Source: Paraglomus occultum
Lineage: Eukaryota; Glomeromycota; Glomeromycetes; Paraglomerales; Paraglomeraceae
Direction of reading: 5' to 3'
Assembly (NCBI GenBank): GCA_910592205.1
Contig: CAJVPJ010000047.1
Coordinates: 1-56,778 of the forward strand
Length of the DNA: 56,778 bases
Shown here: positions 10,268 to 22,210 of the stretch, piece after piece
Numbering within the stretch: position 1 is the first letter of the stretch
Layout of the letters: every line of letters begins with the position of its first letter
Translations under genes and position numbers: made by a program
Notes under the pieces: generated by a model
The model's input: the letters and a program-made list of their open reading frames with translations, nothing else
Told to the model about the DNA's origin: nothing
Database searches by the model: none

Positions 10268-13200
10268 TTTTGGATGTCTGAGTGAGCGTTTATTGTGAGA
10301 GTGAAAACTTGCTTCAGAGTTTCTTAACTGTTATGGAATGAATAAAAAAAAGTGTTCATATTTTAGTACACAGGTAACTTGGAGTGAGTATACGGGATCT
10401 ATGTTATAGTCCTAATAATACGTTTTATAATACATGTACTATATATAATGGTTGTCGTTGTCGTTGTCGTTGTTGCTGTCTCGTTGTTGTTTATATCATT
10501 AACACTATCAAACAACTGTACCTCAGTCGGCATATTGAATGTTGTTATCTATTTATTAGCTTGTAGCAATGTTCCGTTATGGTCGACTCTTGTTGAAACA
10601 AGATTGTTGAAAGAGGCGTATATTTTTATATAAGAGCTTTTAATATGAATTAAATTTCTCTTATAGGTAATGTTCACATCTCTGTGAAGGGACGAGGTTT
10701 CGGGTTTTAAGACGGAAATGATACAATTCAAACTGGGCGCAGGGTAATTATATATTTTTGGTGAAAAATGCAAGTGACAACTGTTTTTACAATTTACTAC
10801 TTAAGTGATTTCTCCGGGGAAAGACTAATAATAGAATATCAACTTGCATGCATGAGACGATCTAATTCGCTGTTATTGAATCACGGAATTTCAATATATT
10901 AAAATATCGTTCTGGGTAATTTGAGAAACGAATGCAATTTTCCCAGATGAAAAAAATTACCTACCATGCTCATATTGTGTCGCATTGTCCTTTTCGTGCT
11001 TATTGTTTGTTGATAATGTCGGCACTTGTGTTACACTGAGCAATCACCTATCAGAATATGGATAACAATAAATAATATATTCAGGGCAACGCGAAATATG
11101 CATATGGCAAGTCGCCCATTGACAATAGGACTACATAAAAGATTATACAGTAACATGAAGAAACTTTAGTGAGACATTTGGTCTTGCATAAAATTCCTTT
11201 TTTTTTCTTTACGCCATTATTATTATAGCTGAAACATTCCAAGAACAGTTACACGTGAGATCCAATCTTGCTTTTTTTACAATGTTTATTGATTCTTGAG
11301 ATTGTTGTACAAATTTCTGAAACAAGCAAGTGATAAACGCAGGGGCATAGAGTAGAAATTAGATGTACTTGCATTCAATGTACTCGGCCAATTTTTCAAG
11401 TTTTTTTAGACAAATTTTCAATTAGAATGATTCTATTCGTTGGAACGTCATGTTATCTCATATACCGGCACTGGTTATCAATTGATTAGTCATCAGACAG
11501 GCAATATCCCAAGAATATCGTTAGTATGTTTCTTTTTTTTTTTTTATATCACAAACGCCTTGATAACGATAACGATATGAGCGTCAGATTTGCATGCATT
11601 TTCGGTCTTGTGCGACACATATTGCCACTGTTCGGGCATTGTTATTCAAGCTCAGCACAAGGGATATAATAAGAACCATATCTGTTATATCTGTATGGCC
11701 TTGAGTTCTCCTTAAATATCCTTATATCTATTGCCATAAGAATAATACGAAGGTATCAACGAGCAGAACAGGCTCATTCTTATAGCATGGAGCGATCCAT
11801 TTGTACCGACTATATCACGTGACATGCAAAATATTATTGTTATATTTTGATATTAATTCCCGTTGAATTTAAAAACATCTGCTTTGGCATATATTAATCA
11901 CTGTTCTGTTGAAAACGTAATCTCATGACAATCCCTGATTGATAAGCAGTAGCCAAACCATATCTTTTTTATTTTACCAGTTGTAGTAACCCTGAATTGC
12001 TACACGGGAGTCAGGGACATCTCCCTTAAACCCCTTACGTTAAATTCTCAACTTGGATACGTTTTAAGCAAAATTAAACAGGTAAAAAGATACTCTGCAG
12101 GTAAAGATTTACAAGCCTTTCATTAGCCAAATGCCTGCATACTAATGACATAGGCGAGTTATGGTCAAGTCAGTCAGACTGTCTATAAGTATGGAATTGT
12201 CGTAAATAATATAAAAGTCTTTTGTTGTTTCGAATAACACTTTTAAACGGTCGTTTTATTCAATTGAACAAGAGTCTCTGTCCGCGTAATTAAATTTGGT
12301 TTACTAACCCAACTTCAAGAGACAAATATACAATCCTTATCGACGGCTTTTGGTGCGTCGTTGTTCATTGCCTTTAAAAAACCGGTATTATCTGTTTTTG
12401 AAGCATTCTTTTGTAAGACTAATTGTTATTCGGGTAAACAAAGCTTGATATCATTGATTGTGCACAGTTACTTTACCTGGATATTACATATACGCATCAT
12501 ATACGCAATAATGATATCAGATAAGTATATAAAAACATATTGTTATTATTCTGAACATGTCTTACTTGCTAACTGATTTTGCGTTCCATAAACTTGTTAG
12601 TATGGATACTTCGTATTGCAATGTTTGAAAGTATCAAGTTGGTTGTATTTTGATGTTTTAAACTTCGACTCATGCATAATCTCGAATAATACGACATATC
12701 AATGCATAATCCCAACTTCATTCAAAATCTATTTTAATAGCTACGGTGATTAATACTTGTATTTTCATGAGATTGGGCATGTGATGGAAATACAAAGACT
12801 GTCATGCAATCATTGTGCACTACCGTTCATTCTTTGTCGTATCTTGTGCACAACGCACTGGCGTACATCAAACACATGGCGACCAGAATACGCTAGCTGT
12901 ATATATACGTAATTATTTTCTTTGGGCCAAAGTCTATCATACAGGGAAATTGAAATTTCCGTTCAGCAATCATCATATTAAATATAAAATGTTAATATTG
13001 CTTTCACCAATCCATCCATACATTATTATGCAAAGTTCTTCCGATTCGCATGAATCCCGAATGCCAAGAATCTTTACAATAAAAAAACTGTGATTTTATT
13101 GGCAAACAATTAACCATGCATTTTTCATTAGTTGCGGCGCATTCATTTTTGAAGACGCTTATCATCAAATCTACAAAATCAAACCATATGAACAAGAATG

Positions 13201-16200
13201 TCTTTCTCATAAGCCCGGCTCTTGTCGGACACTACTGTAAGAATTAGTATATCGATTGCACTCGGATGCTAAATTCTTTTTGGCAAGTGCCGCAAATCTA
13301 ACCGTAATAAGGTAAAACAACTAATCGTCCAATCAACATGTTGTCCAATCACATTTCCAATGTTTCAGCGCAATCAATCATATTCGACACCCCTCATGTA
13401 CGTACGAATGCAATAGTGCAGTTTAATAAACAGTTTTAAAGTCAAAAGCATAATATTGCTAATGTTTTCTGTTAACGTTAATGCGCATGGCATATTATGA
13501 CATTTGCATTAGAATAGTTTTTAAATTCTAATACAAGCCCGTGATAAATATATTCACTGGCATCGCTTTTGTCGGTTACGGATGGATTGAACTTGTCGTC
13601 AATTCTATTAAATGTTTGGCATCAAAATTATCGCGCATAGTTAGGGAAATAATCTCGGAGAGGCTAAAGCGAAGAGCAAGCCGACGTGATTCGACATTTG
13701 CAGTTTATTGGCTGGGTACAAACTTGACCGACGAAATTGTTCCGCTTGTTTGCGCAAATATCCATATTCACAGTAAATATAAACCGATAACTTGCGCATT
13801 TTAATTGCCAGTACGTTTTCCTGGCGCGTTTATTTTTACGCAATAAAATCATATTACTGGCAGAGTTTTTTCCTTCCCAATATCAATATATAACAAAAAT
13901 AATTACTTTATACAATGACTTGGACTCTTTATTTATTGTTAATGCGACTAGAAGTGCAAGTTTTACAACTCAGAGGTGAGTAGTTATGAGCTCGTAAGTG
14001 TGTGTCTCTGGTGCATACAACTAGAGCGTTGTTGTTCACATACACAATGAAACTAGATATAACGGATATACTGGATTTGGTTAATAATCTATATAATGGA
14101 TGCAACCCAAAAAGTACCATACGCCAGTTCTATATTCAACCAATTAATTGCCATATTAAAGTGTATTAACAGCACAGCACAGCACTTCCATACATTTACC
14201 GGCGTAATGCCGCGAATCGCCACCCGCGATGCATAAAATGAAAGTCTTTTTTTATCCTGCGACGTGTAAGAAAAAATCACAGTAATAAAAATTGCTAGCC
14301 AATTAAATTGTACAATTTAATATTTTATTATTATTATTTGCGTAATATTTAAAACCTTCTTGTAAACAAAATCAAATTATGAGAACTCGAAATTAGCACA
14401 ACCGTGATGAAAATTTTACAGAGTCATAGAAGGCGTACTAACAAAGAGTATTGAAAAGAAGAAGCAAGCCACACCAAATAATTTTATTCCTTGTATAATA
14501 ACTTTTTTTTATGCTGTAAGTTCAAATATAGCGATACAAATAATTGTAATTAAAAGCTAAATCTACATAATTTGTTATAATATTCTAAAACTCGATTTAG
14601 CGCATCTCTCGCTTTTGAAATGTAGTTTGATTTAACATTTGTATCGTCATCCAATCATGTGTGTTTTCTTAATAGTGGTAAGGTTAACCTTTGTCAACCA
14701 AGAACAACATTGGGCTTTTTTATTATTATTTAATCGATTTTTACATGTTTATTTTTTCGTATATTTTGAATACATAATTGAATAACGACAATCTAAAAAT
14801 TTATCGTACAGTTGTCTGTCACTTTCACAAAGCAGGTGTCATAGTCAACAATAATTATCAGCGCCACACGGTTGAATGCCATTCGTTATTTGATTCAATA
14901 AAATAATGTCGTCTTTTATTGCTAGAGAATGATGGAGTGTCTTTTGGTCGGTATTTAATAAGACGACATGTTTGCGTTGCAATAACTCTAACTAGGAAGA
15001 GACAGTAATTTTATACGATGCATTATGCTGATTATTATTATTTCGAAATGCGTACGCGACAGTTAATCCTGATATTCGATATTATTTGTCATTTGATTAA
15101 TATCTTGATTCAACAGTCTTATCTTGAAGAGCGAAATCAGAGTTGCCGTCTTTGCTTATTATTTGTAAATAAACTCCGTTTACACTTCCTGGAACATTTT
15201 ATAAACCTGCTATAATGACGTTAGTTGATTATAACGTACACTGACATCGATTGTTTGCTTAGTTCAGTGCACGATAACTAAAAACGGGTGAACAAATTAA
15301 TTAGATGTAAGTCTATTCTCAGTCCCACTTTGAAAATTTCTCTTCGACCATTGCATTAATGCCTGTTATTTAACTCGCATCTAATAATTTGCTTGTTGAA
15401 AACAATTTTATATAATTCTAATAAAAAAACAGCAGTTTTTGTAGTGAGTACCCTATTGATTGCAAGATACCCGTCGAGATAATGCAAATAACTATAATTT
15501 TTAATTTAATTGACATTGTAGTTTGAATAGATAAGCTATTACTATTGGGAAACATTACGTGTAACATCAGATAAATTATCATACGTGACACTTGAAGTAA
15601 ATTCACTTCATTGTGTGTCGTTGTTAATTAATTATTACGTGATGGTTAAAATTATTTAATCATTAAGATGACTGCACGAAAAGTCTCCGATTTCCCTCTG
15701 CATTGATATGATATTAAATTCTGACGGAATAAGCGAGTCATTGCATACGTAAATTATAACGTCTGTTGCTTTATAACCAGGTTTATTTTTATAAAGTAGC
15801 ATTAGTCATTTCAACTCTTTTATATAATTTAAAACCAGCTGCTGGGGAAAAGTTGTAATTCAATGCATATATTTTCCTATTATGACAACAAAACTATTTA
15901 AATATATTAATTTATACGAATGCCTCTCCTTCACTTGAAGAATAAGAGAAGCAGATAAATAAGGTCGTTCTGTTGCAGAATTCCATCTTGTTGTAGCTAC
16001 ACACTTAATTTTTCCCTGAGCTCCTCAATTAGAATGTGCAAAAAAAAAAAAAGGTTTCGTGATAGAATGAAAAAACACTATTTTTTTTTCCCTAAAATAC
16101 ACGTTCACATAATTGGTGAATCGCGCGATTTATTTGATTAGTTTGCGTTGACAACGTCGCAAGATCATAAACACTTTGTGGGCAACTGGTAGTCAAGATG

Positions 16201-16471
16201 CCTATTAACTTCTATTTCGCTTTTGGAATATACGATATTAAATGGTAAAAACACTTGGTTGATTTGATTCACAGCACGGGCCGTCAAGATTTTATAAATA
16301 ATAAACGGAAATGGTATTTTTTTCTCTAGGACACAAAAGGTATTCTTGCATAATCATTACTTGTGAAACACCAAATTGTTTACATAAAGCATATACTGAA
16401 ATATCCCTCTTCGCGCACATTATGACTTGTCTTTATTTTCGCTCAGTAACGTGTCTCTTCCGCATGTTGAT
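10268..16471. other. 6.2-kb gene-free AT-rich region
   Basis: No open frame here has family features or convincing splice-linked continuation, and I saw no tRNA-like B box. A short GTT/GTC-rich microsatellite sits at about 10448-10492. The rest is AT-rich with scattered homopolymer runs (for example near 11531, 16040 and 16081). The first part is the presumed promoter of the TPR gene; the last part is the HIS6 3' flank. Confidence 0.5.
10448..10492 (+). repeat. GTTGTC-type microsatellite
   Basis: Imperfect repeats of GTTGTC and GTTGTT follow one another over about 45 bases upstream of the TPR gene. It is simple-sequence DNA with no coding claim. Confidence 0.6.
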
Positions 16472-18108
16472 TCACTCTTGATTATTCCATGCAACACAAT
16501 CCGCAAATTTGACTTGGGTTCCACCAAATATGTCGAGCGCGCTATATACAATAGGAGACACGCGTTAAAGACGTATAAGCGAATCATCGTTACGGAATTT
16601 GTTAAATTGCATACCTTCCGAACGTTAGATCAACCTTTCCGTTCGACAGTGCATTGACCAATTCAAGGTCGTTTATTGCTAAACATTTGACAAAAGGAAA
16701 AAAGTCAAGATTCACAATAATGACAAAATATGACATTGTAAGCATCAAAAAAAGTTTCATACAATTTGCGCCACCAGCATACGTCGTCGGAATTGTTGTC
16801 CATTCGGCGAGCCCTAAAAAATAAGCAGTTCACTAACTAGATCTAATTGAACCTTTTTAAATTCAATCCCTGGACTTCTTACGTTCAACAAGTTCTCTAT
16901 CAATTCCCTGACATAAGCCCTCGACATCAGCTGCGTGGACTAGAAACTCACTAAGATGTTGAAAAAAAAAAGTTATCGCTACAGGCCAGCTCGATCCCCG
17001 TATGCCTCTTCTTCATCAATAAGTCAAAAACTTTTACCTGCAAAAATTGGACAATAAATCAAGCGTTTCTGTAGATTTCTCACTAAGTATTTACAACTTC
17101 TTGGTACACAGTCAACTTGCCACAATGTCAAAAGTTCTCGTTTACCTTTATTGACTTCCATGTCGGTGATAGTCTGCCATTTGTTCATTGCGACAAACCA
17201 TTTGGCGTCCTGTTTACGGCAACTGGTTTCCAAAGGTAAACGTATCACATATATAGAATACGCGAACGGATGGAATAACCATCGCCCAAACCTACCTGAT
17301 ATCGACAACTAATCTATCTTTTCCTACTTCATCTGAAAGTGCTTTTAAACGATCAAGAGAGAACTTGGCATCCGGAAAGAGATACGATGTAACAATCACC
17401 TGATAAAATTTAGAGTTGGAGGTTAAAAATCCATACGTTCAGCAAATCGAGAGTAATGAAAATAATTGCCTTTTCGGCACCAAGACTGATCCATCTCTGG
17501 GCATTATCGAGAGATATTCCGCCGCCGATCTGTAGTCCACCTGCGAGCGTAATATTTATTACAAGCACCCAGAGTCAGCTTGATCTATATAGTAAGAACC
17601 CCTTCTTTAACTGGTCCTTATAACCTGGCAACATCACATAACAAGAATTGAAGATAACGGCTATCGCAAGCCTTAGCCATTATAAACTGGTTTATTCAAG
17701 TTGACTATATAACAGTATCTTTGCACAGCCAACTAATATAATCGCCATCCAAATAACAATTTTCTGAGACAAGAAACGGCGCATGTCACCTGGCCAACTC
17801 TTCAATGCCTCTCTAGCAGCTAGATCATTTTGCGGCCCAATCTTTATTATATGAGCTCCTCTCAAATTATTATCTTTATACAGTTTTGCATAATATTCTG
17901 CCGGCTCGCTGAAATGTTATATTAAGAAAAATCAGCAAATGGGCAGCGTTTTTACGATGACAGTTTCCGGTATACGACGATGGTGTCAATACTTTGATAT
18001 AAAATTCGTCCTCAATGTCTCTGGAGAATTCTCGTTCACACTTCCTCCAACCAACTGTTTAACCTTTCCGTTATGGAGATCAATGCATGGGCGAAATTTA
18101 GTTCGCAT
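16472..18108 (-). CDS. HIS6: ProFAR isomerase (histidine biosynthesis, HisA/His6)
   Basis: Catalyses the Amadori rearrangement of ProFAR to PRFAR, the fourth step of histidine synthesis, in the cytosol. Ten exons join to 254 codons: 18108-17993, 17908-17790, 17540-17470, 17399-17296, 17222-17146, 17030-17006, 16950-16883, 16813-16763, 16678-16615 and 16541-16472. The (beta-alpha)8 barrel family is evident: N-terminal [18 protein letters not shown] with catalytic Asp10, [44 protein letters not shown] with catalytic Asp179, YAGGA, and the phosphate-binding end [14 protein letters not shown]. Length is close to yeast His6 (261). An in-frame upstream extension to 18264 exists, but ATG 18108 fits the family N-terminus. 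Introns 17469-17400 and 17005-16951 appear to start with GC instead of GT; the second assignment is less certain because a ten-T run lies inside it. Confidence 0.95.
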
Positions 18109-19097
18109 GATTTTTTCCGAATTGTTATCCTGTGAAAAGAGATGGATATTTATTATGGTTGAACATGACGCCACAGATGGATGCCACGGTTCCACGCCAC
18201 AGTCATTTGCAACAAGTATGGCTTTTCTTTTTTCAGAGCGAGCTGAGGATCTGGATAGTGCCAAGTGACTGACTAAAGCCTGATGAGACCGGTAAAGGAC
18301 AAATATAAATTTGGCTTTTTCCTAGGAATCGACGATCAGCACCGATTTAGAATTCAATCGAACGTCTACTTCAAATATGGTCGTTGTTCGCGTCCAAGTT
18401 CTTGATTTTCAAGCGTTATATTTGCAATGGATATTCTTTCGTCAAAATATTATTTAACTATAATTGTTGCATCTTGAACTTCAACAATTAGAATTTGCAA
18501 CACGCGCTCTGGGAAGTAATTGTTCCTCGACGTGTCAGAAAACATATCATTGTCACATGAAGAATTTATGGTTTGTAGTAATATTTATGAATAAAGTCTG
18601 CAATTGGGAGAGGCTACAATGCGAAACGATTCTTGCCGTCGACTTGAAGCAAACATTGTTACGACAGATGTCGAACGGATAATAACTTCAATGATATAAT
18701 CAATCCAATGTACGAACTAAAAATTTGATACGTGCAAATTGTCAACTATAGCCGTCAACGTGGCGCATTTATGAAGTTTATGATATTTCCAAGGATTATG
18801 GAATAATCTGCTTCTGCAATTTCTTAGCACTCAACCCCGTTGAACGAGCGTCAAAAAAGTTATAATTATCACTACTGTTACTTCGATTACCCTCTCCAAA
18901 CTTGTCTTTGCCAAATAATGCATATAAGAAGCACATTGAAAAGTCTGTTTTTACAACCAGCACTTGAAAAAGAAATTCCAAGCGAATAGCCTGCCTTGTG
19001 GTGTCGCTAACAGCCCGTCTCATTTTAAACTCGTTTTAAACTTTTTATTTCACATATTAATATTAACTTCATGAGATATAACATTCCCATACTAAAA
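18109..19097. other. Intergenic between HIS6 and FPGT
   Basis: It holds the HIS6 upstream region and the FPGT 3' flank. A minus-strand open frame at 18796-19023 (75 codons) has no family features or splice partners and is not called. I saw nothing else. Confidence 0.5.
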
Positions 19098-21574
19098 TTA
19101 TTCAAACAGCTCCACACCCATCTTCAAAGACACAAATGCAAGTGGCTTTGCATAATGAATCATTTGCTTTTCGCGCCCCAAACCATCTTCTGCTTTTGTA
19201 CCATCCTTCCAACTTACTATTCTATCAATAATCCATAATGCCCATTTCACAGACTCTTCTTTTGTCTCCATTATCGGAAACATGGGTAAATTCCATAGTG
19301 CAATCTCATCTGTATCATTAATAACACAACTAGGATGCAAAACTCGGTTTACAGGTACATTATTAAATATCCCAAGAGTCTCCAATGAGTGTGAAGCTTT
19401 CATGTCATCTTTTGTGGAAAAGATAAATGTCACATAGCCGTACTTGGAAACAGCTGTTGGAAGCTTTTCGAAAGGCTTTTGTTGTGAAGGAATATGGCAT
19501 TTCATAGTAAACATACATGTATAATCAGGTATATCCACTCCTGGTGTCAAGTTGACATTGACTAGAATTGAATGACATCCGATTCTCCCTTGATTTCTTG
19601 TATGTTCTCCTTCCTCTTCTACCTTTACATTTTCCAAGATTGCGGGAGGTACACTTTCGACAAAATTCTGGTAATTCTCGGACCATGCATCTTCATTTCC
19701 TCCCATCACACAAACACCTTTCAAATTCCCTTTGAATCGAATTTGCATTTCTGTTTGGAATTCCTCATTGATGCAACAACATTCAATGTATTCCTGCATT
19801 GTTCCTATATGGTAGAATTTGGAAGAGTTCAAAACTAGAACAGAGAGGGATATGTTTGATGTTTGAAGCGTCCTGAGTATAGTTGAACGGGCCCTTGAGA
19901 GAGGATCAGCAAGGACAGAGTAATCCGCGGAAGGAGGACATGGCGTATGTGCACCAAATGGGAGGAAATCTGACCAGGCTTCCAATTCATATGTAAGCGG
20001 TTGGATTTGGGATAATATCTAAGTAAAAGAAAAAAAGTTGTAAACTTGATGTGATTGCAACATGTAATCTATTGTTATACATTGGTGACAATGGGCCAAA
20101 TCGACTTTGCAACATTTTGACATTTTGGGGGCGGTTAATAATAATTTTACCTTCAGCAACACTTTGCTACAATTGTGATCGAAGAAATAGACACTGTCCG
20201 TATATACGAATTCCTCTCCGTTCTAGCAAGAGGTAGAAAAATTAAATCACCAGTCCTGCCTTCTCCATATATACTTCGTGTAATACCTGATCCTCGATTA
20301 TGGCACCATGCTCCCTCATTTTCTTGACTGTCGGTTTATGCAAAAATTTATCACATTTCTTCAAAATCGGTCTTCTTTCTTCCGGTAGTTTGTTCACCTC
20401 GGCCGTACACTCGCCTTTTGGATCATCTATACAATAAACACCATGGGTTGTTCCAATAGTCAATGAGGACGGATGCGCCAAAGCAATAAAGCCAGGGCTT
20501 GAAATTGTGAACCCATTTTCTTTATAGATAGATTTAAGATTTGGTTAAGGATTATGAGATCGAATTGGAGTTTTCCAGCTTTGTGAAAGAAAATCAAACG
20601 CAGAATTGAAATGAACAATTCCAAGTCAAACACATTTTTGAAATTAATTACCAGGCATAGCTATTAGTTCAATAGTGTCTGCACTTGTGAGAAATACCTA
20701 CATACAGGGAATACAGATTATTAGGCATCTCTTATCCAATGCATTGTTTCACAGCAACTTGATGACTTACGCCAGGCGACAAGTGTCTAATTAGGCCAAT
20801 ATACATTATCAATTTCAGCACTAACATTGGCATGCAGTTCTTTGGTCCGCCTAGTTAATCACATAATTTAATGTGTAGTCAAGTCTTATTTTGCAAAAAG
20901 AAAAAAGAAAAAAAAAAGAAAGTCGTTACCGAACGCGGGCAAGTTCAAGAAGATTTTTCCGATTGGACTGACATGAGGCAATCGCGTTGAATAGCCACCA
21001 GCATGAATTAAAAGAATTTTCCCTGATAAAAGAATGCGTTAAGTAGAGAGAAACGCAACGTTCTATCGGTAACTTGTAAACGTACTCGAATCAAGGTCCG
21101 ATCCATAGATATCATCAAGATATTTTAGTACCAACAGGGTAGACCCACCGCTTCCTATTTTATACCGAGGTGGATCGTCTACGACATGAAACCTAGAGGA
21201 GGAGAAGAAAATGATTTTCAAATACCATCCCCTTCCATCCAAAATTTTCAAACAACTGGTTTTCGCTGTTCTTTTCGAATGCTCGCTTTTTCCATTTGAT
21301 CTATCAAAAAGAACCTCCCCCCCCCACCACCACCATATACGCTTCATCCAGCCTTCACAACATACCTAACCCAGCCGGGTATTTGATTCTCCTCAGCCAA
21401 CTCGGCAATTTTCCTCTCATAAACGCCCTTTTGATGTTCATTGCTTGCAGTAAGGACAACGTCATCCCAGAATGCAATCGAATCTGAAGGTGACGATAGA
21501 GATAATAATTGATCATAGGCAGAGTAATTTTGTGCGATTGCTGATGCAAGGAGGGCAGATTTGAGAGTGGCCAT
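19098..21574 (-). CDS. FPGT: Fucose-1-phosphate guanylyltransferase (GDP-fucose pyrophosphorylase)
   Basis: Makes GDP-L-fucose from L-fucose-1-phosphate and GTP, the last step of fucose salvage in animals. Eight exons join to 590 codons: 21574-21366, 21192-21086, 21022-20930, 20850-20771, 20697-20652, 20519-20275, 20222-20151 and 20018-19098, all GT-AG; the shortest intron is 52 bp. The nucleotidyltransferase part shows GSGGST at residues 83-88 and LLIHAGGYSTRLP at ~109-121, then PGFIALAHPSSLTIGTTHGV, KFLHKPTVKKMREHGA and FVYTDSVYFFDH. The C-terminal part carries LVLNSSKFYHIGTMQEY at ~343-359, a strong FPGT signature. Length is near the animal enzyme (about 600). A fucokinase fusion, as in plant FKGP, is absent. 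Intron 1 carries a nine-C run (plus strand near 21317-21325). Confidence 0.93.
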
Positions 21575-22210
21575 TTAATGCAAATTTATACCATTCGAGA
21601 TATTTGTACTTGTGGTCATGTGATTAACATTAAAAAAATGCAGTTTGTCCATTTTTTTGGGGTTTAATTGCATATGTACATTAGGCAAGTGCTTACATTA
21701 ATGGAATCATCAGTTGCAGACGCTCATCTTACCAACCCGGAGAGGATCGTTGCTAAAAATCCAACTGTATTCATCTATTATGCTAAACGACCAAGTGATT
21801 TTTTTTTATTCGCAGTTCCCAATGCTAGTCTTCTTAAATAAAATATTGGGTGATCGGTTTGAGACTTTGCTCGAGCACCTTCTGATCCTAACCAAGGTAT
21901 ATCTTTGTCCCGGTCATTCGGATTTTAAATAACTGATATCACAAGTGTACCACAGCGCTTTCAAACTAGATTTTATTCCGATTGAACACGCCCACACTCA
22001 GTTTAATCTATTAAGAATTCTTCCCTAATGAGAATTTATTCTGACTTGACAATGATGTTACTAACAATACATGTATGATCTGTCGCAATCGCTCGAATTA
22101 AGAAAAGGTACATGAAACAATATAATATTACCACCCACGAAAAATAATGAAATTACATTCTAAATATGCAGTGATGTTACATTCTAATGTCTTTTGGATT
22201 ACACATGACG
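21575..22210. other. Intergenic between FPGT and the peroxidase
   Basis: It holds the FPGT upstream region and the peroxidase 3' flank. I saw no gene or specific element. Confidence 0.5.

Noticed and set aside
18109-18264. In-frame N-terminal extension of HIS6 to 18264
   Set aside because: The family starts a few residues before RPCIDLH, matching ATG 18108; the extension has no targeting-signal character.
18796-19023. 75-codon minus-strand open frame
   Set aside because: No motif, no splice partner, and composition typical of chance reading in intergenic DNA.
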